Below are positions 1 through 8,624 of a stretch of DNA of 64,000 bases, in pieces (the first letter of the stretch is position 1; each line of letters starts with the position of its first letter). Made by a program: the position numbers and the translations under genes. This DNA comes from Pseudomonas azotoformans (GTDB lineage Bacteria > Pseudomonadota > Gammaproteobacteria > Pseudomonadales > Pseudomonadaceae): positions 2,356,001-2,420,000 of the forward strand of contig NZ_LT629702.1 of assembly GCF_900103345.1 (NCBI RefSeq), read 5' to 3'. Below the pieces are notes generated by a model. It was not told the DNA's origin and did not search any database. It saw nothing but the letters and a program-made list of their open reading frames with translations.

Positions 1-21
1 CTCGCTGTGGAAACTTGCTTG

Positions 22-110
22 TGTGGGAGGGGGCTTGCCCCCGATAGCGGTGGGTCAGTCAACTGATTTGGCACTGATACACCTCTATCGGGGGCAAGCC
101 CCCTCCCACA
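22..110. repeat. REP doublet (REPIN), type GTGGGAGGGGGCTTGCCCCC
   Basis: This is an 89-bp imperfect palindrome. It opens with TGTGGGAGGGGGCTTGCCCC and closes with the reverse complement, around a variable centre. The same element recurs at 2938-3026 and, slightly degenerate, at 15402-15491. It sits directly upstream of the amino-acid transporter operon and may act as a transcript-stabilising or terminating hairpin for whatever lies upstream of the window. The call rests on seeing the inverted arms and the repeats within the window. Confidence 0.9.
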
Positions 111-158
111 AAAGGCAGCGTCCACAGTCAATCTCTGTGCTCCATCGAGATCATTTCC

Positions 159-860
159 ATGAATGAATTCCTCAACTTGCAAGGCTACGGCCCGATGCTC
201 GCCCAGGGCGCGTGGATGACGCTCAAGCTGTCGTTCCTCGCCCTGGCCTTGAGCCTCGCCCTCGGCCTGATCGCCGCCGGTGCCAAGCTCTCCAGCGCCA
301 AATGGCTGCGGGTGCCGGCCACGCTCTACACCACGCTGATCCGCAGCGTGCCGGACCTGGTGCTGATCCTGCTGATTTTCTACAGCCTGCAACTGTGGCT
401 CAACGACCTGAGCGAAGTGTTCGGCTGGGACTACTTTGAAATCGACCCGTTTACCGCAGGCGTCGTCACCCTGGGCTTCATCTACGGCGCGTATTTCACC
501 GAGAACTTCCGGGGCGCGATCCTCAGCGTGCCGGTCGGCCAACTGGAAGCGGCGACCGCCTACGGCCTGAGTCGCTGGCAGCGCTTTCACCTGGTGCTGT
601 TCCCGCAGCTGATGCGCTTTGCCCTGCCGGGCCTGGGCAATAACTGGCTGGTGCTGCTCAAGTCCACGGCCCTGGTGTCGATCATCGGCCTGTCGGACCT
701 GGTCAAGGCCGCGCAGAACGCCGGCAAGACCACCAACGAGCCGCTGTACTTCCTGATCCTCGCGGGCCTGGTGTACCTGGTGATCACCACCCTCTCCAAC
801 CGCATCTTCAAGCGCCTCGAACGGCGCTACAACCTCGGCATCAAGGGGATGGCGCGATGA
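159..860 (+). CDS. Polar amino-acid ABC transporter permease (HisQ type)
   Basis: This 233-residue inner-membrane protein is one half of the membrane channel of a histidine/lysine/arginine/ornithine-type uptake system. Several hydrophobic helices are visible, including the N-terminal one that begins near residue 20. The cytoplasmic EAA loop reads EAATAYGLSRWQRF, the motif that docks on the ATPase. It overlaps the next permease by ATGA, so the two are translationally coupled. No solute-binding protein lies in the window; it may be just upstream or unlinked. Substrate is inferred from family resemblance only; an opine or arginine-family substrate is possible. Confidence 0.9.
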   Translation: MNEFLNLQGYGPMLAQGAWMTLKLSFLALALSLALGLIAAGAKLSSAKWLRVPATLYTTLIRSVPDLVLILLIFYSLQLWLNDLSEVFGWDYFEIDPFTAGVVTLGFIYGAYFTENFRGAILSVPVGQLEAATAYGLSRWQRFHLVLFPQLMRFALPGLGNNWLVLLKSTALVSIIGLSDLVKAAQNAGKTTNEPLYFLILAGLVYLVITTLSNRIFKRLERRYNLGIKGMAR

Positions 861-1570
861 TCGAACTGTTCCAGCAATACGGCCTGGCCTACCTGTTCAG
901 CGATGGCGCAGGGTTGTCCGGCGTGGCCATGACCCTGTGGCTGTTCATCATTTCGGTAGTACTCGGGTTCTTTCTATCGATTCCGCTGGCACTGGCGCGG
1001 GTGTCCGAACACTTCTGGCTGCGCTGGCCGGTGGAGGTCTACACCTACCTGTTCCGGGGCACGCCGCTGTATATCCAGTTGCTGATTTGCTACACCGGGC
1101 TGTACAGCCTGGAAGTGGTACAGGACAACGCCTTGCTCAACCAGTTTTTCCGCAACGCGCTGAACTGCACCCTGCTGGCCTTCGTGCTCAACACCTGCGC
1201 CTACACCGTGGAAATCTTCGCCGGGGCGATCCGCAATATTCCCCACGGCGAAATCGAAGCGGCCCGCGCCTATGGCCTGCATGGCTGGCGGTTGAACCTG
1301 TTTGTGGTAGTGCCGGCAGCTCTGCGTCGCGCATTGCCGGCCTACAGCAATGAAATGATCCTGATGCTGCACGCCACCTCCCTGGCGTTTACCGCTACCG
1401 TCGCCGACATCCTCAAGGTGGCCCGCGACGCCAATGCCGAGACGTTCCTGACGTTCCAGGCCTTCGGCATCGCCGCCCTGCTCTACATGCTGCTGTCCTT
1501 TGCACTGGTGGGCCTGTTCCGACTGGCCGAACGTCGCTGGATGCGTTTTCTTGTTCCTACCCGAGGCTAA
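857..1570 (+). CDS. Polar amino-acid ABC transporter permease (HisM type)
   Basis: This 237-residue protein is the second permease subunit, pairing with the gene before it to form the HisQM-type heterodimer. It has about five hydrophobic segments and the EAA loop EIEAARAYGLHGWR. Its start overlaps the stop of the preceding permease in ATGA, and the ATPase gene begins three bases after its stop, so the three genes form one tight operon. The ligand cannot be read from the sequence. Confidence 0.9.
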   Translation: MIELFQQYGLAYLFSDGAGLSGVAMTLWLFIISVVLGFFLSIPLALARVSEHFWLRWPVEVYTYLFRGTPLYIQLLICYTGLYSLEVVQDNALLNQFFRNALNCTLLAFVLNTCAYTVEIFAGAIRNIPHGEIEAARAYGLHGWRLNLFVVVPAALRRALPAYSNEMILMLHATSLAFTATVADILKVARDANAETFLTFQAFGIAALLYMLLSFALVGLFRLAERRWMRFLVPTRG

Positions 1571-1573
1571 CCC

Positions 1574-2404
<831 letters not shown>

Positions 2405-2409
2405 AACCC

Positions 2410-2907
2410 ATGGATACCAAGGCCAACGGACCCCATTCCTCCCCTGCGCTGGACCGCATCGATGAGGCCATCATCGAAGTGCTGCGCCATCAGGGGCGCA
2501 TCACCTACGAAAAGCTCTCGTCGCTGGTGCACCTCACGCCCCGGCCCTGCCTGGAACGGGTGCGCAAGCTGGAGCGGCGCGGGGTGATCCGGGGATATGG
2601 GGCGATCATCGATGTGCAGATGGTCTCGCCAGGCTTGTCATTGCTGGTGCTGGTGGCCTTGTCCAACCAAAGCGGGCGCTCGGCGCAAAAGGCCTTCGAA
2701 GCCTGTGTTAAAGCCTGCCCGCAGGTGTTCGAATGCCAGCTGATCAGCGGGCCGTTCGACTACAGCCTGCGCATGCGCTGCCGGGACATGGAGCATTACC
2801 GGGTGTTGACGGAGACCTGGCTGAACAATGACGAATTGCACATCGATAAGTTGGTGGCGCATCCGGAGTTGGCGGTGGTCAAGAACACCGCCACCGAGTT
2901 GGCCTGA
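2410..2907 (+). CDS. Lrp/AsnC family transcriptional regulator
   Basis: This protein of about 165 residues has an N-terminal winged helix (residues about 12-60, with the family pattern LTPRPCLERVRKLERRGVI) and a C-terminal RAM ligand-binding domain. Such proteins bind amino acids and control transport or catabolism. I place the start at the ATG at 2410; a GTG at 2401 overlapping the ATPase stop would add three residues. It is the last gene of the transporter operon and is followed by a REP doublet. The likely role, inferred from position, is local control of the amino-acid importer. Confidence 0.88.
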   Translation: MDTKANGPHSSPALDRIDEAIIEVLRHQGRITYEKLSSLVHLTPRPCLERVRKLERRGVIRGYGAIIDVQMVSPGLSLLVLVALSNQSGRSAQKAFEACVKACPQVFECQLISGPFDYSLRMRCRDMEHYRVLTETWLNNDELHIDKLVAHPELAVVKNTATELA

Positions 2908-2937
2908 ACTTATCTCTCCAAAACACTGCCGATCGAA

Positions 2938-3026
2938 TGTGGGAGGGGGCTTGCCCCCGATAGCAGTGTGTCAGTCTATGCATCTGTGACTGACACTCCC
3001 TCATCGGGGGCAAGCCCCCTCCCACA
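2938..3026. repeat. REP doublet (REPIN), type GTGGGAGGGGGCTTGCCCCC
   Basis: This 89-bp element has the same arms as the copy at 22-110 and a different centre. It lies between the convergent lrp-type gene and the DNA-metabolism gene. It could fold into a long hairpin that shields both 3' ends. Confidence 0.9.
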
Positions 3027-3029
3027 TAT

Positions 3030-3869
3030 TCAACCCTGCCCGCTTAAGATTTTCTTGCCAGGCTTGGTGCCGATCAGCGTGGCTTGCCCATCCTTCTGCT
3101 TCCCCGTCCGCGCCTCGCTGATCAACCCCGGTATCAACTTGCCCTCCGGCAGGTTCTTCCAGAACCGGCTGGGCAAGTGCCCTTCCATCACCTTGGGGTT
3201 CAACCGCGCGGGGTTGAAGATGTGGCTGTAGTAGGTCAGCCACATCGCACTGTGGGGGTCCTCGACATTCTGCGCCAACTGCCGCCACGCCTCAGGGCAC
3301 TCACGCTGGTGGATCAACTGCTCGCCGTCGTAGTAAACCCCATCCAGCGGCGTCGCGATCATCCAGCGATGGCGGCCCATGCGCCCGATAAAGTGCTGGC
3401 TGGCTGATTTCAGGATGTCATGGGCCGGCTCGTGCCAGGCCACGTATTCCGGCAGTTCCGGCCTGGCGCCTGCCGGCAGCGCGATAAACCGCACAAACGC
3501 ATGCAGATGGTGCGCCTCGCGGCTGACCTGCTTGATCCGCCGCTGCAACTCGCTGCCCAGCTTGTCCCCGGCCAGCATCGCGGTGCGGTCGCCATGGCTG
3601 ACGCGCCATAACACTTCGTACAACAAGCTCCAACGCTGGTCGCCGTGATAGCAGGCAGCCGACTCCAGCAGTTCCAACAACGCTTTGGGGATCCGCGCCT
3701 GGAACGGCCCCAGGCCCTCAGGGATCGGCTCATCGGTGGCAAACAGGTCCGCCACCTCCGCCTCGCCCCAGCTCACCTGGCTGGGGTCGACCTGATGGCT
3801 GAGCAGCCAGCGTGCCTGGTCGCGCCAGGTGGCGAACAGGTTGTCGCATTCCAGGCTGATCACCCCCAC
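3030..3869 (-). CDS. TIGR03915-like DNA metabolism protein, partner of the radical SAM gene
   Basis: This 279-residue soluble protein matches the conserved companion of the putative DNA modification/repair radical SAM protein. The two genes are almost always found together in bacteria. No catalytic motif is obvious to me by eye. The start overlaps the end of the radical SAM gene by 10 bases, so the pair is translationally coupled. The family link is remembered from annotation of such pairs, where this protein is called a probable DNA metabolism protein; the actual reaction is unknown. Confidence 0.8.
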   Translation of the reverse strand: MGVISLECDNLFATWRDQARWLLSHQVDPSQVSWGEAEVADLFATDEPIPEGLGPFQARIPKALLELLESAACYHGDQRWSLLYEVLWRVSHGDRTAMLAGDKLGSELQRRIKQVSREAHHLHAFVRFIALPAGARPELPEYVAWHEPAHDILKSASQHFIGRMGRHRWMIATPLDGVYYDGEQLIHQRECPEAWRQLAQNVEDPHSAMWLTYYSHIFNPARLNPKVMEGHLPSRFWKNLPEGKLIPGLISEARTGKQKDGQATLIGTKPGKKILSGQG

Positions 3870-5080
3870 AACCCCATCTGCTGAGGTTGCGGGCGATCGC
3901 GCAGTTGCTCGCGCAGCAGCACGCTGGTGCTGTCGGCCTGTTGCGGGTGGTAGTCGCTGGTGATGAAAAACGGCTTGGCCTTGGCCAGTACGCAGCGCAT
4001 GCGCGCCAGGTCTTCGAAGCGGATCTTGCGTTCGCGGCGCAGGTCGACCAGGCGCTGGGTGGTGCGCAGCCCAATGCCTGGGATGCGTGCGATCAAGGTC
4101 GGTTCGGCGCGGTTCAGGTCCAGCGGGAACACGTCGCGATTGTCCAGGGCCCAGGCCAGTTTGGGGTCGATGTCCAGGGCCAGGTGGCCAGGGCCTTTGA
4201 ACAGTTCATTGGCATTGAACCCATAGCTGCGCAACAGGAAATCAGCCTGGTACAAGCGGTGCTCGCGCATCAACGGCGGCGCGGCCAGCGGCACGCTTTT
4301 CGGGCTGTTGGGAATGGGGCTGAACGCCGAGTAATACACGCGACGCAGCTTGAAGTTGCCGTACAACGCCTCGGCACCGTGGAGGATGGTGCTGTCATCG
4401 GTGTCGTCGGCGCCGACGATCAGTTGCGTGCTCTGCCCGGCCGGCGCAAAACGCGGTGCACGCGGTTCGTTGCGCACGGTCTGCTCGCCGGTGTAGATGG
4501 TCTGCATGGCCTGCTTGATCGAGACGATCTTTTTTTCCGGCGCCAGGGTCTGCAGGCTGGCCTCGGTGGGCAGTTCGATGTTCACGCTCAACCGGTCGGC
4601 ATAGCGCCCGGCCTCGGCGATCAGCGCCGGGTCCGCGTCGGGAATGGTCTTGAGATGGATATAGCCGCGAAAGTCATGCTCTTCACGCAGCAGCTTGGCC
4701 ACACGCACCAACTGCTCCATGGTGTAGTCGGACGAACGGATGATGCCGGAGCTGAGAAACAGCCCGCTGACGCAATTGCGCCGGTAGAAATCCAGGGTCA
4801 GGGTGACCACCTCCTCCGGGCTGAAACGCGCACGGGGCACGTCGCTGGAGCGGCGGTTGACGCAGTACTGGCAGTCGTAGAGACAGAAGTTGGTGAGCAA
4901 CACCTTGAGCAGCGACACGCAACGCCCGTCGGGCGTGTAGCTGTGACAGATGCCCATGCCATCGGTGGAACCCAACCCTGCCTTGCCCTCGGAGCTGCGC
5001 TTGGGCGCGCCACTGCTGGCGCACGACGCATCGTACTTGGCGGCGTCGGCGAGAATGCTGAGTTTTTCGATCAACTGCAT
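3860..5080 (-). CDS. Putative DNA modification/repair radical SAM protein
   Basis: This 406-residue protein carries the radical SAM iron-sulfur motif CLYDCQYC (CxxxCxxC) near residue 68. Its C-terminal part has a helix-hairpin-helix-like stretch (RIPGIGLRTTQRLVDLR) typical of DNA-binding proteins. It resembles the TIGR03916 family, whose substrate is unknown but is presumed to be DNA. It is co-transcribed with its usual partner downstream. A REP doublet separates it from pvdA, which is transcribed in the same direction but probably independently from its own iron-starvation promoter. Confidence 0.85.
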   Translation of the reverse strand: MQLIEKLSILADAAKYDASCASSGAPKRSSEGKAGLGSTDGMGICHSYTPDGRCVSLLKVLLTNFCLYDCQYCVNRRSSDVPRARFSPEEVVTLTLDFYRRNCVSGLFLSSGIIRSSDYTMEQLVRVAKLLREEHDFRGYIHLKTIPDADPALIAEAGRYADRLSVNIELPTEASLQTLAPEKKIVSIKQAMQTIYTGEQTVRNEPRAPRFAPAGQSTQLIVGADDTDDSTILHGAEALYGNFKLRRVYYSAFSPIPNSPKSVPLAAPPLMREHRLYQADFLLRSYGFNANELFKGPGHLALDIDPKLAWALDNRDVFPLDLNRAEPTLIARIPGIGLRTTQRLVDLRRERKIRFEDLARMRCVLAKAKPFFITSDYHPQQADSTSVLLREQLRDRPQPQQMGLWG

Positions 5081-5143
5081 GGAGGGCTACCGATACTGGT
5101 TTTTTGTACAGTACCAATAGCCACTCCTTGCCACAAGTGCCGT

Positions 5144-5245
5144 CTGTAGGAGCGAGCTTGCTCGCGAAGGTCGTCAACGATAACGCAGCCCTTCAGAATG
5201 AACGCGTCGTCTGGACGTTTTTCGCGAGCAAGCTCGCTCCTACAG
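5144..5245. repeat. REP doublet (REPIN), type GTAGGAGCGAGCTTGCTCGC, 102 bp
   Basis: The element runs from CTGTAGGAGCGAGCTTGCTC to its reverse complement ending CTACAG and is exactly 102 bp. A second 102-bp copy with near-identical arms lies at 36881-36982, inside a coding sequence. This copy is intergenic, downstream of pvdA. Confidence 0.92.
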
Positions 5246-5257
5246 AGGGGGCGGGTA

Positions 5258-6595
5258 TCAGCTCGCAGTTGCCAGGAGCAGGTCCTGCACCGAACGCCCC
5301 TTGCCGCGCCCACGGTCCAGGGCATACAACGACGCCGCAATTTCATCCGCGCGAATCGGCAGCACCGACAGCAAGGTGTCGCTCAAGCCGTGGCTGGCCT
5401 GGCTGAAACCCTGGATGTAGATGCCGGCGTTGCAGCGCTCGTCGGTGACGATGCGGTAGTCGCGCGCCACTTCGAAGTCGCCCAGGTAATCTTCCAGGGG
5501 CGCCAGCAAGGCGCGGTGCGTCTGGCGTTCGTAGCCGGTGGCCAGGATCACCGCGTCGTAATGGTTGACGCTGGTTTCGCCGTTGGCGTTGTTGCGCAGC
5601 GTCAGTTCGATGCCCAGTGGGCCGGGGGTGGCCTTCTCGACCACGGTCATGGTGCGGAACGCCTGGCGGGCGATTCCGGAGACTTTCTGGCGATAGAAGA
5701 TGCCGTAGATGCGTTCGATCAGGTCCAGGTCCACCACCGAATAGTTGGTGTTCTGGTACTCGGCCACCAGTCGCTCACGTTCAGCGCCTTCCTGCTGGAA
5801 CACCAGGTCGGTAAAGGCCGGCGAGAACACTTCGTTGACGAACGGGCTGTCATCGGCCGGCTTGAGCGCCGAGCCGCGCAGGATCATGTCGACCTGCACC
5901 GACGGGAAGCTATCGTTCAGGTCGATAAAGGCTTCGGCCGCACTCTGGCCGCCGCCGATGATAGCGATGCGCATGGCCTTGCCGTCGACACACGGCTGGG
6001 TGGCCATGCGCTCCAGGTATTGGGAATGGTGGAACACCCGGCTGTCGCCTTTGAGCGCCTTGAACGCCTCTGGAATGCGTGGCGTACCGCCGGCGCTGAC
6101 CACCACCGAACGGGTGGTGCGCACATGCTGCTCGCCCAGGGCATCGCGGGAGATCACGCGCAGCGCTTCAACCTGTTGCTGGTGCAGGATCGGCTCGATG
6201 GCCAGCACCTCCTCGCCGTAGCGCGCCTGCGCCTGGAACTGCCCGGCGACCCAGCGCAGGTAGTCGTTGTACTCCATGCGGCACGGGTAGAAGGTGCCCA
6301 GGTTGATAAAGTCCACCAGGCGGTCGTGGGCTTTCAGGTAGTTGACGAAGGAGTACGGGCTGGTGGGGTTGCGCAGGGTCACCAGGTCCTTGAGGAACGA
6401 GATCTGCAGCTCGCTCTGGGTGACCAGGGTATTGCCGTGCCAGCGGTAGTCGGCCTGTTTGTCCAGGAACAGCACGTCCAGTTTGCCCTGGGCCTTTTCG
6501 CGCTCCTGCAGGGCGATGACCAGCGCCAGGTTCGAAGGGCCGAAACCGATACCGATCAGGTCGTGAACCGCGGGCGAAGCAATTGCCTGTGTCAT
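5258..6595 (-). CDS. pvdA: L-ornithine N5-monooxygenase (pyoverdine)
   Basis: This enzyme hydroxylates L-ornithine at N5 using NADPH, FAD and oxygen, giving the hydroxyornithine that becomes an iron-chelating hydroxamate of pyoverdine. The 445-residue length is normal. The FAD-binding signature GIGFGPSNLAL is at the N-terminus, the NADPH motif IIGGGQSAAEAF is mid-protein, and the late ATGYERQTH segment is typical. The start is supported by AGAGGA about eight bases upstream. A PvdS-type box at 6680-6703 lies about 85 bases upstream, so iron-starvation control is expected. The adjacent ECF sigma and pvdRT-opmQ genes match the P. aeruginosa arrangement. Confidence 0.95.
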   Translation of the reverse strand: MTQAIASPAVHDLIGIGFGPSNLALVIALQEREKAQGKLDVLFLDKQADYRWHGNTLVTQSELQISFLKDLVTLRNPTSPYSFVNYLKAHDRLVDFINLGTFYPCRMEYNDYLRWVAGQFQAQARYGEEVLAIEPILHQQQVEALRVISRDALGEQHVRTTRSVVVSAGGTPRIPEAFKALKGDSRVFHHSQYLERMATQPCVDGKAMRIAIIGGGQSAAEAFIDLNDSFPSVQVDMILRGSALKPADDSPFVNEVFSPAFTDLVFQQEGAERERLVAEYQNTNYSVVDLDLIERIYGIFYRQKVSGIARQAFRTMTVVEKATPGPLGIELTLRNNANGETSVNHYDAVILATGYERQTHRALLAPLEDYLGDFEVARDYRIVTDERCNAGIYIQGFSQASHGLSDTLLSVLPIRADEIAASLYALDRGRGKGRSVQDLLLATAS

Positions 6596-6679
6596 TCCAG
6601 TGTCCTCTGGATAAGCCCCTTGGCGGTGGGGCGGGAATACCTTTCAAAGCCTGAACAACAGGCCGTGTGTTGATAGGAA

Positions 6680-6703
6680 ACGAGGACAGTGAAATAAAAT
6701 TTA
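6680..6703 (-). promoter_or_regulatory. Iron-starvation (IS) box / PvdS promoter of pvdA
   Basis: On the minus strand the sequence reads TAAAT, exactly 16 bases, then CGT. This is the known Pseudomonas IS-box pattern recognised by PvdS-loaded RNA polymerase. It ends about 85 bases before the pvdA start. An identical pattern precedes pvdR. Confidence 0.8.
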
Positions 6704-6715
6704 ACCGATCATTGA

Positions 6716-7198
6716 TCAGTGTGCTTCCCACTCGCGCATTCGCACCCGGCAGTGCTTCATGGCGTTGACGATGTGTTTTTCCACCAGGGCGCGGGAAATG
6801 CACAGGCGTTCGGCAATCTGCAAGTGAGTCAGGCCGTCGAGCTTGCGCAGCAGGAAGCTGTCGCGACAGACCGGCGGCAGCTCGGCCAGGGCGCGCTCGA
6901 GCAGTTTCAGGCGCTGGCCGTGGTCGTGGGTGGCGTGAGGTGAACAGCTGGCGAAGCGCTCTTCGGCATCGAGTACGTCCAGCGGTTCGACCTGGCGCAA
7001 GGCGTTGCGCCGGTGGCCATCGATCACCAGGTTGAGCGCGGTGCGGTACAAAAAGGCCCGGGGTTGCTCGATGGGGGTGTCGCTGGAACGTTCCAGCACC
7101 CGGACATACGCGTCATGCACCACATCCTCGGCCACCTGACGGTTGCCCAGCTTGGCGTTGAGGAAACACACCAGCTCGCGATAGTAGTTTTCCAACAT
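6716..7198 (-). CDS. fpvI: ECF sigma factor, FpvI type
   Basis: This 160-residue ECF sigma-70 factor has region 2 near the N-terminus (AEDVVHDAYVRVLE) and region 4 with a helix-turn-helix near the C-terminus (LTHLQIAERLCISRALVEKHI). I chose the ATG at 7198 (MLENYYREL), giving the usual length; an upstream extension to 7282 is not preceded by a better site. By synteny with P. aeruginosa (pvdA-fpvI-pvdR-pvdT-opmQ) it is probably FpvI, which drives transcription of the ferripyoverdine receptor gene. It does not resemble PvdS. The anti-sigma gene fpvR, expected beside it, is absent here. Confidence 0.72.
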   Translation of the reverse strand: MLENYYRELVCFLNAKLGNRQVAEDVVHDAYVRVLERSSDTPIEQPRAFLYRTALNLVIDGHRRNALRQVEPLDVLDAEERFASCSPHATHDHGQRLKLLERALAELPPVCRDSFLLRKLDGLTHLQIAERLCISRALVEKHIVNAMKHCRVRMREWEAH

Positions 7199-7280
7199 GA
7201 CTCCCGGCCGCGGGGTAGCGGCATTAGGTCCCCGGGTGCAATAAAGACAGCATTTAGGTGATGGCAGTTTGAGTGTGTGC

Positions 7281-7299
7281 AATTTATAGTAATTCTCAT
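7281..7299 (-). promoter_or_regulatory. Candidate Fur box upstream of the ECF sigma gene
   Basis: The minus strand reads ATGAGAATTACTATAAATT. About 11 of 15 positions fit the TGATAATGATTATCA core of the Fur consensus. It lies 80-100 bases upstream of the chosen sigma-factor start, where a Fur-repressed promoter would be expected. Binding is inferred. Confidence 0.5.
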
Positions 7300-7373
7300 C
7301 TACTTTTAAAGCACACTTGCATCAACGGACGATTTTTTTCTTCAAGGGAGCTGTAACTGCTTATGTAACCGCC

Positions 7374-7397
7374 TAAATCCCCGCGCAATTCTCTCGT
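7374..7397 (+). promoter_or_regulatory. Iron-starvation (IS) box / PvdS promoter of pvdRT-opmQ
   Basis: The plus strand reads TAAAT, exactly 16 bases, then CGT, ending 56 bases before the pvdR start. It is the same pattern and spacing as the box upstream of pvdA, which makes a chance match unlikely. Confidence 0.78.
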
Positions 7398-7453
7398 TTA
7401 CTTGTCAGCTCCCCGCAACTGCGGTCCGAACTTTCCTGGCTGGAAACCCACGC

Positions 7454-8623
7454 ATGAAACGCCCTCGACCTGCCCGACGCGCCTTGCTCGTTATCGCGTG
7501 CCTGATCCCCATCATCGCCGTCGCGGCCTGGCAGGTGCTGCCGCCGGGGCGTGATACCCTCACCACCGTCACCGTCACCCGCGGCAATATCGAAAACAGC
7601 GTGACCGCCCTGGGCACCCTGCAACCGCGCCGTTATGTGGACGTGGGCGCCCAGGCATCCGGGCAGATCCGCAAGATCCACGTCGAGGCCGGCGACCAGG
7701 TGCAGGAAGGCCAGTTGCTGGTGGAGATCGACCCGTCCACGCAGAAGGCCAAGCTCGACGCCAGCCGCTACGCCATCGAAAACCTCAAGGCCCAGTTGCA
7801 GGAGCAAAAGGCCCAGCACGAACTGGCGCGCCAGAAATACCAGCGCCAGCAGCGCCTGGTCGCCGGCAACGCCACCCGCGAGGAAGACGTGCAAACCGCC
7901 AAGGCCGAACTGAGCGCCACCCAGGCCCGGGTCGATATGTTCCAGGCGCAGATCCTGCAAGCCCAGGCCAGCCTGCGCAGTGATGAAGCCGAGCTCGGCT
8001 ACACACGGATTTATGCGCCGATGACCGGCACTGTGGTCGCAGTGGACGCACGGGTCGGCCAGACCCTCAACGCCCAGCAGCAGACACCGCTGATCCTGCG
8101 GATCGCCAAGTTGTCGCCGATGACCGTGTGGGCGGAAGTCTCGGAAGCCGATATCGGCCACGTCAAAACGGGCATGACCGCCTACTTCACCACCCTGAGC
8201 GGCGGCAACCGGCGTTGGACCAGCACCGTGCGGCAGATCCTGCCGATCCCACCCAAGCCCCTGAATCAGACTCAAGGCAGCGGCAGCCCCAACAGTTCGA
8301 ATAAAAGCGGCAGCGGCCGCGTGGTGCTGTACACCGTGTTGCTGGATGTAGACAACAGCGACAACGCGCTGATGGCCGAAATGACCACCCAGGTATTTTT
8401 CGTCGCCAGCCAGGCCCAGGACACGCTGACCGCACCGGTCGCTGCGCTGCAGGGCACGACGAACGCCAACCAGCAGATCGCCCGGGTGGTGGCCAAGAAT
8501 GGCCGCATCGAACAGCGCCAGGTGCAGGTCGGCATCAGCGACCGCCTGCGCGTGCAAGTGCTCGACGGCCTGAAAGAAGGTGATCACTTGCTGGTCGGCC
8601 CGGCCGACGGCAACGGGGGTTGA
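7454..8623 (+). CDS. pvdR: Pyoverdine export periplasmic adaptor PvdR (MacA family)
   Basis: This 389-residue membrane-fusion protein links the PvdT inner-membrane ATPase-permease to the OpmQ channel; the complex exports or recycles pyoverdine. One N-terminal membrane anchor is visible (residues about 9-26). It is followed by a biotinyl-lipoyl-like half motif ([20 protein letters not shown]), a long coiled-coil hairpin (about residues 95-175) and beta-barrel domains ([13 protein letters not shown]). The gene follows an IS box and is one base from the pvdT GTG start, indicating a single operon. Confidence 0.92.
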   Translation: MKRPRPARRALLVIACLIPIIAVAAWQVLPPGRDTLTTVTVTRGNIENSVTALGTLQPRRYVDVGAQASGQIRKIHVEAGDQVQEGQLLVEIDPSTQKAKLDASRYAIENLKAQLQEQKAQHELARQKYQRQQRLVAGNATREEDVQTAKAELSATQARVDMFQAQILQAQASLRSDEAELGYTRIYAPMTGTVVAVDARVGQTLNAQQQTPLILRIAKLSPMTVWAEVSEADIGHVKTGMTAYFTTLSGGNRRWTSTVRQILPIPPKPLNQTQGSGSPNSSNKSGSGRVVLYTVLLDVDNSDNALMAEMTTQVFFVASQAQDTLTAPVAALQGTTNANQQIARVVAKNGRIEQRQVQVGISDRLRVQVLDGLKEGDHLLVGPADGNGG

Positions 8624-8624
8624 G

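Noticed and set aside
6716..7198. Assignment of the ECF sigma factor as PvdS
   Set aside because: The sequence differs throughout from PvdS as I know it, and synteny with pvdA and pvdRT-opmQ fits FpvI.
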